Assembly: GCF_907164555.1 (NCBI RefSeq)
Contig: NZ_CAJQZC010000002.1
Location: 620,001 to 684,000 of the forward strand
DNA: 64,000 bases
DNA from: Paraburkholderia saeva
Lineage (GTDB): Bacteria > Pseudomonadota > Gammaproteobacteria > Burkholderiales > Burkholderiaceae
Direction: 5' to 3'
This document shows positions 56,616 to 64,000 of this stretch, in pieces. The notes under the pieces were generated by a model. It saw only the letters and a program-made list of their open reading frames with translations, searched no databases and was not told where the DNA came from. Positions within the stretch are counted from its first letter, which is position 1, and each line of letters begins with the position of its first letter. A program made the position numbers and the translations under genes.

Positions 56616-56641
56616 AAAAAGCGGCCCCGGTTACAGGCCGC
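56616..56641 (-). terminator. Terminator of the two-gene small-protein operon
   Basis: On the minus strand GCGGCC-tgtaaccgg-GGCCGC is followed by TTTTT. It lies just after the stop of the 71-residue gene. Confidence 0.75.
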
Positions 56642-56651
56642 CTGTTCGCTG

Positions 56652-56867
56652 CTAGTTGCAGCGCGCTTCGCCCGTCTCGCACATGGTCCGTGCGCCGACA
56701 AGCAACCCCGCGTCATAGGCGGCTTCAAGCGCGCGCGCGAGATTTTCGATACTGATCACGCGGAAATCCGCGGTTGGCTTGCCCGTTGCTTCCAGCGAAG
56801 AGATCCCCAGCGTTTCGCATGCGATCGACTGCAGGAGTTCCAGACGTTCGTCATTCACGGTGTTCAT
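56652..56867 (-). CDS. Small DUF6900-like protein
   Basis: A 71-residue product (MNTVNDERLELLQSIA...) with the pattern LGISSLE...DFRVISIENLARALEAAYDAGLLVG, which resembles DUF6900 proteins common in Burkholderia. GGAGGG precedes the start at correct spacing, the start overlaps the upstream stop (ATGA), and a terminator follows, so it is a real gene. Function unknown. Confidence 0.75.
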   Translation of the reverse strand: MNTVNDERLELLQSIACETLGISSLEATGKPTADFRVISIENLARALEAAYDAGLLVGARTMCETGEARCN

Positions 56868-57130
56868 GACACATCCCTCCTGTTTCGCAGGATCTGGTTG
56901 ACCAGACGTTGCGACGACGCGGCTTTACGCAAAGTGCATGGCGCGGTATCGACGGTTTCATGACCGGCCGCGGCCATGCGGCTTATCGCCGCAGGCGCGA
57001 TGAGCGAAATCGTGAAGCCGGGGCTTGCGGTTACGGCGAGCCACGATGAATTCACTGCGCCCGCCGCTACAGCGCGGGCGCGGGGTGCCTGTTGCTGACA
57101 GGCCGGTTGATATTGCAGGCGGGTTTCCAT
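56864..57130 (-). CDS. Hypothetical 88-residue protein
   Basis: Unrecognised product (METRLQYQPACQQQ...) ending in a basic tail, rich in Ala and Arg with a short hydrophobic middle. It is supported mainly by a 4-bp overlap with the next gene and a GAGAG site before the start. That site lies in a small inverted repeat (TCTCTC-gca-GAGAGA, 57137-57151), which could mask the ribosome-binding site. Could be non-coding leader. Confidence 0.4.
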   Translation of the reverse strand: METRLQYQPACQQQAPRARAVAAGAVNSSWLAVTASPGFTISLIAPAAISRMAAAGHETVDTAPCTLRKAASSQRLVNQILRNRRDVS

Positions 57131-57326
57131 GATATTTCTCTCGCAGAGAGATGTGTTTTCCTCTCTTTAACTGATTGAAGTCATTGCGTTTTTAAGGATA
57201 GAGGCTAGGGGCGGATGTAATGCGTGGTGCGCTGACGCAGTTTGAGGCTCTACTCTAATTTCTGGCGTGCGTGCGAATGTCGCAGGGACTATCTTGCAGG
57301 GGCTACCTTGATTCGGCGATGGAATG

Positions 57327-57363
57327 AAAAAACCCCGACAGCCATGGGCTGTCGGGGTTTTTT
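57327..57363 (-). terminator. Terminator downstream of tRNA-Ala
   Basis: CCCCGACAGCC and GGCTGTCGGGG pair perfectly around ATG, flanked by six A and six T, so it can work on both strands. Confidence 0.9.
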
Positions 57364-57393
57364 GTAATGCGGTGCTGATGAGGGAATTCTGTG

Positions 57394-57469
<76 letters not shown>

Positions 57470-57535
57470 AACGACGCGTCGATTCTAGCATAAGGTTTTT
57501 TCGTTTTGCGGCGCCTTAACGACCCTTTCCCACCG

Positions 57536-57913
57536 TCATTTCGGCGAAGGCGCACCCGCCAGCACCCAGTCAACGACTGAGCGGATATCCGCATCGCTCA
57601 TCGACGGATGGGAGGGCATCGGAATCGCACCCCAGACGCCGGAGCCGCCGTCTTTCACCTTCTTCACGAGTTTCGTGGCCGCCAGCGGATCACCCTTGTA
57701 CCTGCCCGCGATCTGCTGGAACGACGGCCCGACGAGTTTGCGGTCGACAGCGTGACACCCCATGCACGCGTTCCCCTGCGCGACAGTCAAACCGCGCAGC
57801 GTCTCTGCCGCAAACGCCGATGCCGGCACGAAAAGCGATCCGGCAAAGCTGAAGCCCGCGCACGCGGCGATCACATTAAGCCGGCCGCGCACCGGACGAT
57901 CAACCCGCTTCAC
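57536..57913 (-). CDS. Periplasmic class-I cytochrome c
   Basis: A 125-residue c551/c552-type cytochrome with a signal peptide (cleavage near AFA), the heme motif C50-M-G-C53-H54 and a probable axial Met in IPMPSHPSMS. It transfers electrons in the periplasm. The start is a GTG that overlaps the stop of the upstream BON lipoprotein gene (GTGA), so it is translationally coupled to it. The coupling to an outer-membrane-integrity gene is unusual but is a gene order I recall in Burkholderia. Confidence 0.9.
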   Translation of the reverse strand: MKRVDRPVRGRLNVIAACAGFSFAGSLFVPASAFAAETLRGLTVAQGNACMGCHAVDRKLVGPSFQQIAGRYKGDPLAATKLVKKVKDGGSGVWGAIPMPSHPSMSDADIRSVVDWVLAGAPSPK

Positions 57914-58710
57914 GGCGTGGTTGCCTTCGGGTTACCCGGATGCACGGAGTTCGAGTTCGTCACGGGCGCCGGGGGCTGCGTGTCGAGCGGACGCGAACTG
58001 ACCGACGAATCCGGCACCGCACCGACAGTCGGATCGTTGGCCGGCGCCTGCGCCGCGCCCGAACCGCTCGCTGCAGCCGCCGCTGCGGCAGTCGCCGCCG
58101 CGGCTTCCTGCGGCTGGATGTACTGGAATACCTTCACGACCTGCGTGACACCCGAAACACGGCTCGCGACGTCCGCGCCATGGTTGCCTTCGTCCACGGT
58201 AACAAGGCCCATCAGATAGATATTGCCCCGCTCGCAGACGACCTTATAGTTGTTCGCCGAGATGTCCTTCTCTGCGATCAGCGCGGTCTTCACACGGCCT
58301 TCCAGATACGTGTCGTTCGTGCGCGATGTGTACGAGCTTGCCGGTGCAACCGCGAGTTCGTTGATGATCGCGTTCACGTTGTTGATGTTGCGCACGACAG
58401 CTTCGGCCTTCTGCTTCGATGCGTCGTCCGGCACTTCACCGGTGATCAGCACGCGGCGATTGAACACGGTCACGTTGACATGCGACGAGTCCGGCACGTT
58501 GTCATTGATCTGCGAGAGCGCCTTCACCTGAATTTCGCGATCTTCAGTCTGCGCACCCAGCGTACGGCGATCCGTGGCCACCAGCGCGCCACCGCCCGCC
58601 GCGCCCGCCACGGCCAGGAAGCAGCCCTGCAGGGTCGCGGAAAGCCCCGCCGCGAAACCGACCACGAGGACAGTTCTCACCAGTGTTTTCTTGACGCGGA
58701 ATGCGCTCAT
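57910..58710 (-). CDS. dolP: BON-domain outer-membrane lipoprotein (DolP-like)
   Basis: A 266-residue lipoprotein. The signal peptide ends in lipobox LQGC with C30 as lipidation site, followed by two BON domains (about 50-115 and 125-195) and a Pro/Ala/Ser-rich tail. Order yraN-diaA-dolP matches the E. coli yraN-diaA-dolP (yraP) cluster, which supports envelope integrity and BAM function. The ATG at 58710 is preferred over a TTG one codon upstream. Confidence 0.9.
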   Translation of the reverse strand: MSAFRVKKTLVRTVLVVGFAAGLSATLQGCFLAVAGAAGGGALVATDRRTLGAQTEDREIQVKALSQINDNVPDSSHVNVTVFNRRVLITGEVPDDASKQKAEAVVRNINNVNAIINELAVAPASSYTSRTNDTYLEGRVKTALIAEKDISANNYKVVCERGNIYLMGLVTVDEGNHGADVASRVSGVTQVVKVFQYIQPQEAAAATAAAAAAASGSGAAQAPANDPTVGAVPDSSVSSRPLDTQPPAPVTNSNSVHPGNPKATTP

Positions 58711-58728
58711 CAACCCGTTCCCCTTAAA

Positions 58729-59508
<780 letters not shown>

Positions 59509-59988
59509 TCACACTTCGTCGGCGCGAAACGCGTCGCGCAGCCACACGAGCCGCCCTGCCTCGAACGCAACCACGTCGAAACGGCACGCTGCAGTACCTG
59601 ACGTGCGCGTTGCCAGATAGTGCTGCGCCGCGTGCACGATACGCCGCTTCTTTTGCCACCCCACGCTCGCCGCCGCGCCACCGTGGCGCCGCTGACTGCG
59701 CGCGCGAACCTCGACGAAAACCAGCGTGCCATCACGATCACGCATCACGAGATCGATCTCGCCGCCTCGACACAACACGTTGCGTGCAACGAAGCGCAGA
59801 CGCTGACGCTGCAGGAAAGTGAGCGCGTGCGCTTCGAATGCCGCTCCGACGACGTTGGACCGCCCGTATCCCGAAAAGTTGTCCGCGGCGCGGGGCGCAC
59901 CGGCCGGCTCGCGTGAGCGCCCGGGAATGTGCGGCGGCGCGTGGCACAATGTCGGCCTTGCTTCGTCTGTCTGTGTCTTCTGCTTCAT
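59509..59988 (-). CDS. yraN: YraN-family protein (UPF0102)
   Basis: A 159-residue protein of the nuclease-like UPF0102 family. The conserved [13 protein letters not shown] helix, [13 protein letters not shown] and LVFVEVRAR contain the Glu/Asp/Glu residues of an endonuclease-like fold. A clear AGAGGAG supports the ATG at 59988; a TTG at 59949 (LCHAPPH) is an alternative start. The ATG overlaps the start codon of the divergent rsmI on the opposite strand. First gene of yraN-diaA-dolP-cytochrome. Confidence 0.9.
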   Translation of the reverse strand: MKQKTQTDEARPTLCHAPPHIPGRSREPAGAPRAADNFSGYGRSNVVGAAFEAHALTFLQRQRLRFVARNVLCRGGEIDLVMRDRDGTLVFVEVRARSQRRHGGAAASVGWQKKRRIVHAAQHYLATRTSGTAACRFDVVAFEAGRLVWLRDAFRADEV

Positions 59989-60859
59989 GACTCCTCTCAC
60001 CGAACTTGCGCAAGGGCAGCAATATCCTGCCGCCGCGCTGTATGTAGTCGCGACACCGATCGGCAACGTGGCCGACATCACGGTGCGCGCGCTGTACGTG
60101 CTGGGACTCGTGGACCGCATCGCCGCCGAAGACACGCGCAACACGGGTCAGCTTCTCGCGCGCTATGGCATCTCGAAGCCGCTCATCGCCTTGCATCAGC
60201 ACAACGAGAGCGCCGCCGCACAACGCGTGATCGAGCATCTGCAGGCGGGCGAACGCGTAGCGTGCGTGTCGGACGCCGGCACGCCCGGCATTTCGGACCC
60301 CGGCGCAAAACTCGTCGACGCAGTTCGCGAAGCCGGCTATCCCGTCATTCCAGTGCCGGGCGCAAGCGCGCTCGCCACGGCACTCAGCGCCGCCGGCGAC
60401 TGGGTCGCGACGTTTTCGTTTATCGGCTTTCTGCCGCCCAAGGCAAAGCAGCGCGCGACCGCGCTCGCCGAACTTGCCGCGCACCCTCACGCGCTGGTGT
60501 TCTATGAAGCGCCGCATCGCATCGTCGAAACAGTCGAAGCGCTCGTCGAGGCGTTCGGCGGAAACCGCCGGCTGCTCATCGCACGTGAGCTGACGAAGTT
60601 ACATGAGTCGCTACACCGCTGCACCCTGGCCGAAGGGCCAACGTGGCTCGCGGCCGATCCGAACCGGCAACGTGGCGAGTTCGTAGTGGTGGTGGAAGGC
60701 GCACCGCGCGAAGCGTCGGGCGAGACCGATCACGATGCGCTGCTCGGCATCCTGATGGAAGAAATGTCGGTGAGCAGCGCGGCGAAAGTGGCGGCTGCGA
60801 TCACTGGCGCGTCGCGCAACGCACTGTACACGCGCGCACTTGCGCTCAAGAAAGACTAA
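59987..60859 (+). CDS. rsmI: 16S rRNA (cytidine(1402)-2'-O)-methyltransferase
   Basis: A 290-residue SAM-dependent enzyme methylating C1402 of 16S rRNA. Motifs are [31 protein letters not shown] and [14 protein letters not shown] in the tetrapyrrole-methylase fold, plus [10 protein letters not shown]. The start ATG at 59987 has no good Shine-Dalgarno sequence, and its codon overlaps the yraN start codon on the other strand. A GC hairpin follows. Confidence 0.95.
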   Translation: MTPLTELAQGQQYPAAALYVVATPIGNVADITVRALYVLGLVDRIAAEDTRNTGQLLARYGISKPLIALHQHNESAAAQRVIEHLQAGERVACVSDAGTPGISDPGAKLVDAVREAGYPVIPVPGASALATALSAAGDWVATFSFIGFLPPKAKQRATALAELAAHPHALVFYEAPHRIVETVEALVEAFGGNRRLLIARELTKLHESLHRCTLAEGPTWLAADPNRQRGEFVVVVEGAPREASGETDHDALLGILMEEMSVSSAAKVAAAITGASRNALYTRALALKKD

Positions 60860-60881
60860 GGGCCGCACAGCGGCGGCCCTT
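60858..60881 (+). terminator. Hairpin after rsmI
   Basis: AAGGGCCGC and GCGGCCCTT pair perfectly around ACAGCG. Weak or no T-run. Confidence 0.5.
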
Positions 60882-60933
60882 CGGTGAAGCGTTCACCCGC
60901 TGACGTCCATTTCAGCGAGCCAGCGTGCCCAGA

Positions 60934-61542
60934 TTACTTCTCCGTGCTGGAGGCATTCATGGCGAGCGTTTCGTCACCCAGCGCGGCGCGCGCTTCCTGC
61001 GGCGACAACCCTTCGATCGTCACGCGCGCGGTGCCGGCGTGCCGCATATCGAGCATCGACGCGGCAGCATACGACAGGTCGATCACACGGCTACGCACAT
61101 AGGGACCGCGGTCGTTGATTCGCACCACGACCGACTTCGACGTCTCCGGATTCGTCACGCGCACATACGAACCGAGCGGCAGCGTCTTGTGAGCCGCCGT
61201 GAGCGCGTGCATGTCGTAACGCTCGCCATTGGCCGTCTTGCGACCATGGAAGAAGCGGCCATACCAGGACGCACGTCCGGTCTGGCGGAAATCTGAAACG
61301 TCGGGACCCTTGTCGCCGAGCGGATCGGCATCGGCAAGCGACTTGCCGTTATCGCCGGACCGGTTGGTGAAGGTCGTCGTCGTACCGAACGACTGCGGCG
61401 CGCCGTTGCTGGCCGTGCGCGCATCCTTCGTCGCCAGCGGCGTGCCGCTGGTCTGCGTGGCCGGACCAGGCGGCATCGCGCACCCGGTCATGACCAGAAA
61501 AGCAAAAAGACTCCCGATACGTCGAGGTAGTCGAGCATTCAT
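60934..61542 (-). CDS. rlpA: RlpA-family septal lytic transglycosylase lipoprotein
   Basis: A 202-residue lipoprotein. The lipobox VMTGC gives C21 with start at 61542 (MNARLPRR). The double-psi beta-barrel (about 88-180) contains [20 protein letters not shown] (catalytic E107) and [12 protein letters not shown] (D144), the RlpA signature; it cleaves denuded glycan strands. No C-terminal SPOR domain, unlike the E. coli protein. An in-frame ATG at 61572 is possible. Confidence 0.9.
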   Translation of the reverse strand: MNARLPRRIGSLFAFLVMTGCAMPPGPATQTSGTPLATKDARTASNGAPQSFGTTTTFTNRSGDNGKSLADADPLGDKGPDVSDFRQTGRASWYGRFFHGRKTANGERYDMHALTAAHKTLPLGSYVRVTNPETSKSVVVRINDRGPYVRSRVIDLSYAAASMLDMRHAGTARVTIEGLSPQEARAALGDETLAMNASSTEK

Positions 61543-62167
61543 AAGACGTGTATTCACATTGTCGAGCCGCATCTCGCGATAGCTGCGAGTTGCCTGCGAC
61601 TCCGGCGGCAAGAGCAATGCAAAACGCTGCGCCTGTTTGCGCAGAGCTTCGAAAGCCCGGATGCGACACAATCTGCCGCTACCGCACGGTTAGTTTTCAC
61701 GTCTGGCGCAACCTGTCCCCGGCAGCCTGACCAGACCCCACAAGCCGCCATCGAACGTGGCAAACACGTTCTTGCGCGCCACAAACGGCGGGCAGGAACG
61801 GCGGCGTAGGCCCCATCCAGCGTCACGGCAGCGAGGCCGTTGCAGGCGCGGTGCGCCTGGCTGGACAAGACGTGCGCATCGACCTCAGTCGATGCTTGAT
61901 TTGCCGTCAAAACAGCACGGCACAAACTTGACGGCGATTAAAACACCCGCTCAAAAAAGGGTGACACATCGCCAGTTGACAGCACGGTTTCCGTGCACGA
62001 TGGACCCATTATACCCAAAACACATCTGCCGCGCCCCGGACCACCTCAATCCGTCATTCATTTTCACTATGGATGCAAAAATGGGCATTGTCGATATGCC
62101 GTCTGGCCAGGCGGCGGAGGCTTCGAGCGGCCGGTACAATCGGGCTTTTGAGCGGCGTTGCGTCCTT
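61543..62167. other. 625-bp divergent intergenic region
   Basis: No gene is supported. A TTGACA at 61976 is present, but no matching -10 was found at 17 bp. The hairpin GCACGG-ttt-CCGTGC (61982-61996) follows it, and TATACC occurs near 62010. An open frame runs through on the plus strand from 61757 but lacks any signature before 62168. Confidence 0.45.
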
Positions 62168-62812
62168 ATGAAAGTCACCCTGATTCCTGTCACCCCGTTC
62201 CAGCAGAACAGCTCCCTGCTTGTCTGCGAAGCGACCGGCCGCGCTGCCGTGGTCGATCCGGGCGGCGACCTCGACCTCATCCAGCGCGAAGTCGAGCGGC
62301 AGAACGTGACCGTTGAAAAGGTGCTGCTGACGCACGGCCACATCGATCACTGCGCCGGCGCAAAAACGCTGGCCGATCACTTCGGCGTGACGATCGAGGG
62401 CCCGCACGAAGATGAGCGTTTCTGGATCGATCAGCTGCCGGCCCAGAGCGCGCGCTTCGGTTTTCCCGCGGCGCAGGCGTTCGTGCCTGACCGCTGGTTG
62501 CTGGACGGCGAAGCAGTGCGCTTCGGCAATGAAACGCTTGAGGTTTATCACTGCCCGGGGCATACGCCCGGTCACGTGGTCTTCTTTAGCCGCGAACATC
62601 GGCTGGCGATCGTCGGCGACGTGCTGTTCGCAGGTTCGATCGGTCGCACCGATTTTCCGCGCGGAAACCACGGCGATCTGATCCGCGCGATCCGCGAAAA
62701 ACTTTGGCCGCTTGGTGATGACGTGACATTTGTTCCCGGTCACGGGCCAACGTCGACATTTGGCGCCGAACGTCGCACGAATCCGTACGTCGCGGACGGA
62801 GCCAGCGCATGA
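62168..62812 (+). CDS. Glyoxalase II-like MBL-fold hydrolase
   Basis: A 214-residue metallo-hydrolase with [10 protein letters not shown], a histidine in [14 protein letters not shown], an aspartate in [17 protein letters not shown] and [12 protein letters not shown], the full dinuclear-zinc set. It lacks the C-terminal glutathione-binding domain of classic GloB, so it belongs to the YcbL-like short group. The start at 62168 (MKVTLIPV) is chosen from the family N-terminus. The stop overlaps the next gene by 4 bp. Confidence 0.92.
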   Translation: MKVTLIPVTPFQQNSSLLVCEATGRAAVVDPGGDLDLIQREVERQNVTVEKVLLTHGHIDHCAGAKTLADHFGVTIEGPHEDERFWIDQLPAQSARFGFPAAQAFVPDRWLLDGEAVRFGNETLEVYHCPGHTPGHVVFFSREHRLAIVGDVLFAGSIGRTDFPRGNHGDLIRAIREKLWPLGDDVTFVPGHGPTSTFGAERRTNPYVADGASA

Positions 62813-63435
62813 CCGTCGAAATCTATGTGAGCACCGATGTCGAAGCGGACGGCCCGATTCCCGGTCCGCACTCGATGTTGAGCTTCGCCTCGGCGGCCTA
62901 CACCGCGGATAAAAAGCTGATCGCCACGTTTTCAGCGAACCTGGCGCTACTGGAAGGCGCAGCGCCGCATCCGGTGCAGGCCGCGTGGTGGCAAACGCAG
63001 CCGGATGCGTGGGCCGCATGCCGCAAGGATCTGCAGCAACCGGAAACGGCGCTGAATGCATACGTCGAGTGGGTTGAGGCGCTGCCTGGCAAACCGGTGT
63101 TTGTGGCAATGCCCGCCGGCTTCGATTTCACATTCATGTTCTGGTACATGATGCGCTTCACGGGCCGCTGTCCGTTCTCGTGGTCCGCGCTCGATATCAA
63201 GACGCTGGCGTTCGCGATGACAGGCCTGCCGTACCGCAAATGCATCAAGCCGCGCTTTCCGAAGCACTGGTTCGACGACCATCCGCACACCCATGTCGCG
63301 CTCGATGATGCAATCGAACAGGGCGCGCTTTTCTGCAACATGCTGGCAGAGTTGCGAGCGACGCAACAAGCGGCCGCGCAGGTCGCTGATAGGGACGCCT
63401 CAGGACAAAACGTCGCCGGCGAACCGGCAAATTAG
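62809..63435 (+). CDS. DnaQ-like 3'-5' exonuclease-fold protein
   Basis: A 208-residue protein with an RNase-H-like exonuclease fold: [13 protein letters not shown] supplies the DxE motif, [13 protein letters not shown] follows, and [12 protein letters not shown] supplies the His/Asp pair, as in DEDDh enzymes. It may be a nuclease with unknown substrate. The start overlaps the MBL stop (ATGA). Family inference is moderate. Confidence 0.75.
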   Translation: MTVEIYVSTDVEADGPIPGPHSMLSFASAAYTADKKLIATFSANLALLEGAAPHPVQAAWWQTQPDAWAACRKDLQQPETALNAYVEWVEALPGKPVFVAMPAGFDFTFMFWYMMRFTGRCPFSWSALDIKTLAFAMTGLPYRKCIKPRFPKHWFDDHPHTHVALDDAIEQGALFCNMLAELRATQQAAAQVADRDASGQNVAGEPAN

Positions 63436-63533
63436 GGAATTTCCCTCGACAATCGCGTTTTACATTGCGTTTCGTTTTCGCGACCTCTACCATTCAGATT
63501 CAGGAACATGGCGTCGCAAAAACGGAGGCGCAG

Positions 63534-63992
63534 TTGACACTCGATACGTTCTCGCAAAAAATCCTGCGCCTCTTGCAGCTTGACGCACGCCGTTCCGTGC
63601 AGGAAATCTCCGACCAGGTCGGGCTCTCGAGCACACCCTGCTGGCGGCGGATCAAGGACATGGAACAGTCCGGTGTGATCCAGCGTTACACGGCGCTCCT
63701 CGATCGCGAAAAACTCGGCCTCCACGTCTGCGCACTCGCGCATATCCATCTCACCCGTCATACCGAGGGCGGCGTCGAACAGTTCGAGCGAGAAATCGCG
63801 ACCTGCCCCGAAGTGACCGAGTGCTACAGCACGACCGGCGAATCCGACTACATCCTTAAAATCGTCGCGCCCGATATCAAGGCTTACGACGCATTTCTGC
63901 ACGACCGCATCTTCAAGATTCCCGCCGTCGCGCAGGTGCGTACGAGCGTCGTGTTGCGCGAAATCAAGTTCGATACGCAGTTGCCGCTTTAA
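63534..63992 (+). CDS. Lrp/AsnC-family transcriptional regulator
   Basis: A 152-residue Lrp-type regulator: HTH (ILRLLQLDARRSVQEISDQV...STPCWRRIKDM) followed by the RAM domain. The start is the TTG at 63534, because GGAGG lies five bases before it and no ATG is available; a TTG at 63465 would add 23 unlike residues. The target is not visible because the window ends soon after. The WRRIKDM recognition helix places it near BkdR/Lrp-type regulators. Confidence 0.88.
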   Translation: MTLDTFSQKILRLLQLDARRSVQEISDQVGLSSTPCWRRIKDMEQSGVIQRYTALLDREKLGLHVCALAHIHLTRHTEGGVEQFEREIATCPEVTECYSTTGESDYILKIVAPDIKAYDAFLHDRIFKIPAVAQVRTSVVLREIKFDTQLPL

Positions 63993-64000
63993 ACACGCGT

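Noticed and set aside
59900..60000. RNase P RNA beside rsmI
   Set aside because: rnpB is next to rsmI in some proteobacteria, but here the space is filled by yraN and no P-RNA-like structure was seen.
61976..62014. Sigma-70 promoter TTGACA...TATACC for the glyoxalase-II-like gene
   Set aside because: The spacing between the boxes is about 28 bp instead of 16-18 bp, so they do not form one promoter.

Overview
The window is a GC-rich, densely coded chromosomal segment from a Burkholderiaceae beta-proteobacterium, most likely Paraburkholderia, Caballeronia or a close relative. Reasons: a KirBac1.1-type potassium channel very like the Burkholderia protein, a Burkholderia-type AceK, a bioA-F-D-B operon, a single-chain indolepyruvate oxidoreductase, an OmpC-like porin, and dispersed extragenic repeats of a kind I recall from these genera. 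No phage, plasmid, transposase or CRISPR array is visible. Genus is inferred from family resemblance, not from a marker gene.

Layout. 1-3.5 kb: end of an upstream gene, DsbA, an SDR enzyme and an oligopeptide-type binding protein. 3.5-11.5 kb: a metallo-beta-lactamase-fold hydrolase, a MerR regulator, AceK, then carbonic anhydrase, thiolase, SDR, acyl-CoA dehydrogenase and a YchJ-like protein, which is acyl-CoA and glyoxylate-node metabolism. 12-14.4 kb: a secreted hydrolase followed by a 12-copy 9-bp tandem repeat and a large imperfect inverted repeat with no convincing gene. 14.5-18.9 kb: biotin operon bioAFDB with overlapping genes and a strong terminator. 19-21 kb: sulfate-binding protein and a small serine hydrolase on the minus strand. 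21.1-25.3 kb: hydroxypyruvate reductase, then a tight HMG-CoA lyase / YbaK / DUF1289 / MaoC / MBL operon. 25.5-30.2 kb: an EamA exporter with divergent Lrp regulator, a fluoroacetate-dehalogenase-like hydrolase, nitronate monooxygenase and a LysR regulator. 30.4-36.5 kb: porin, a secreted small protein, a BASS transporter and an EAL-CBS-GGDDF protein. 36.8-40 kb: LacI, AGE isomerase and PfkB kinase, a sugar operon. 40-53.6 kb: two small proteins, KirBac, the indolepyruvate oxidoreductase, an EAL protein, a Na+/H+ antiporter, an NCS2 permease, a TetR/GST pair and a chemoreceptor. 53.6-57.1 kb: a candidate small RNA, a DUF2239 protein with a striking promoter, a diguanylate cyclase and two small proteins. 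57.4 kb to the end: tRNA-Ala(CGC), the envelope cluster yraN-diaA-dolP-cytochrome c, divergent rsmI, RlpA, a glyoxalase-II-like enzyme with a DnaQ-like exonuclease, and an Lrp regulator.

Three cyclic-di-GMP proteins lie within about 22 kb. Most genes are core or conserved accessory genes. I did not find a clearly new multi-gene system. The strongest unexplained signals are non-coding: the 13.3-14.25 kb repeat composite, a perfect intrinsic terminator with no upstream gene at 53.95 kb, paired ACCCGG sites over the -10 box of the DUF2239 gene, and fully overlapping divergent start codons of yraN and rsmI.
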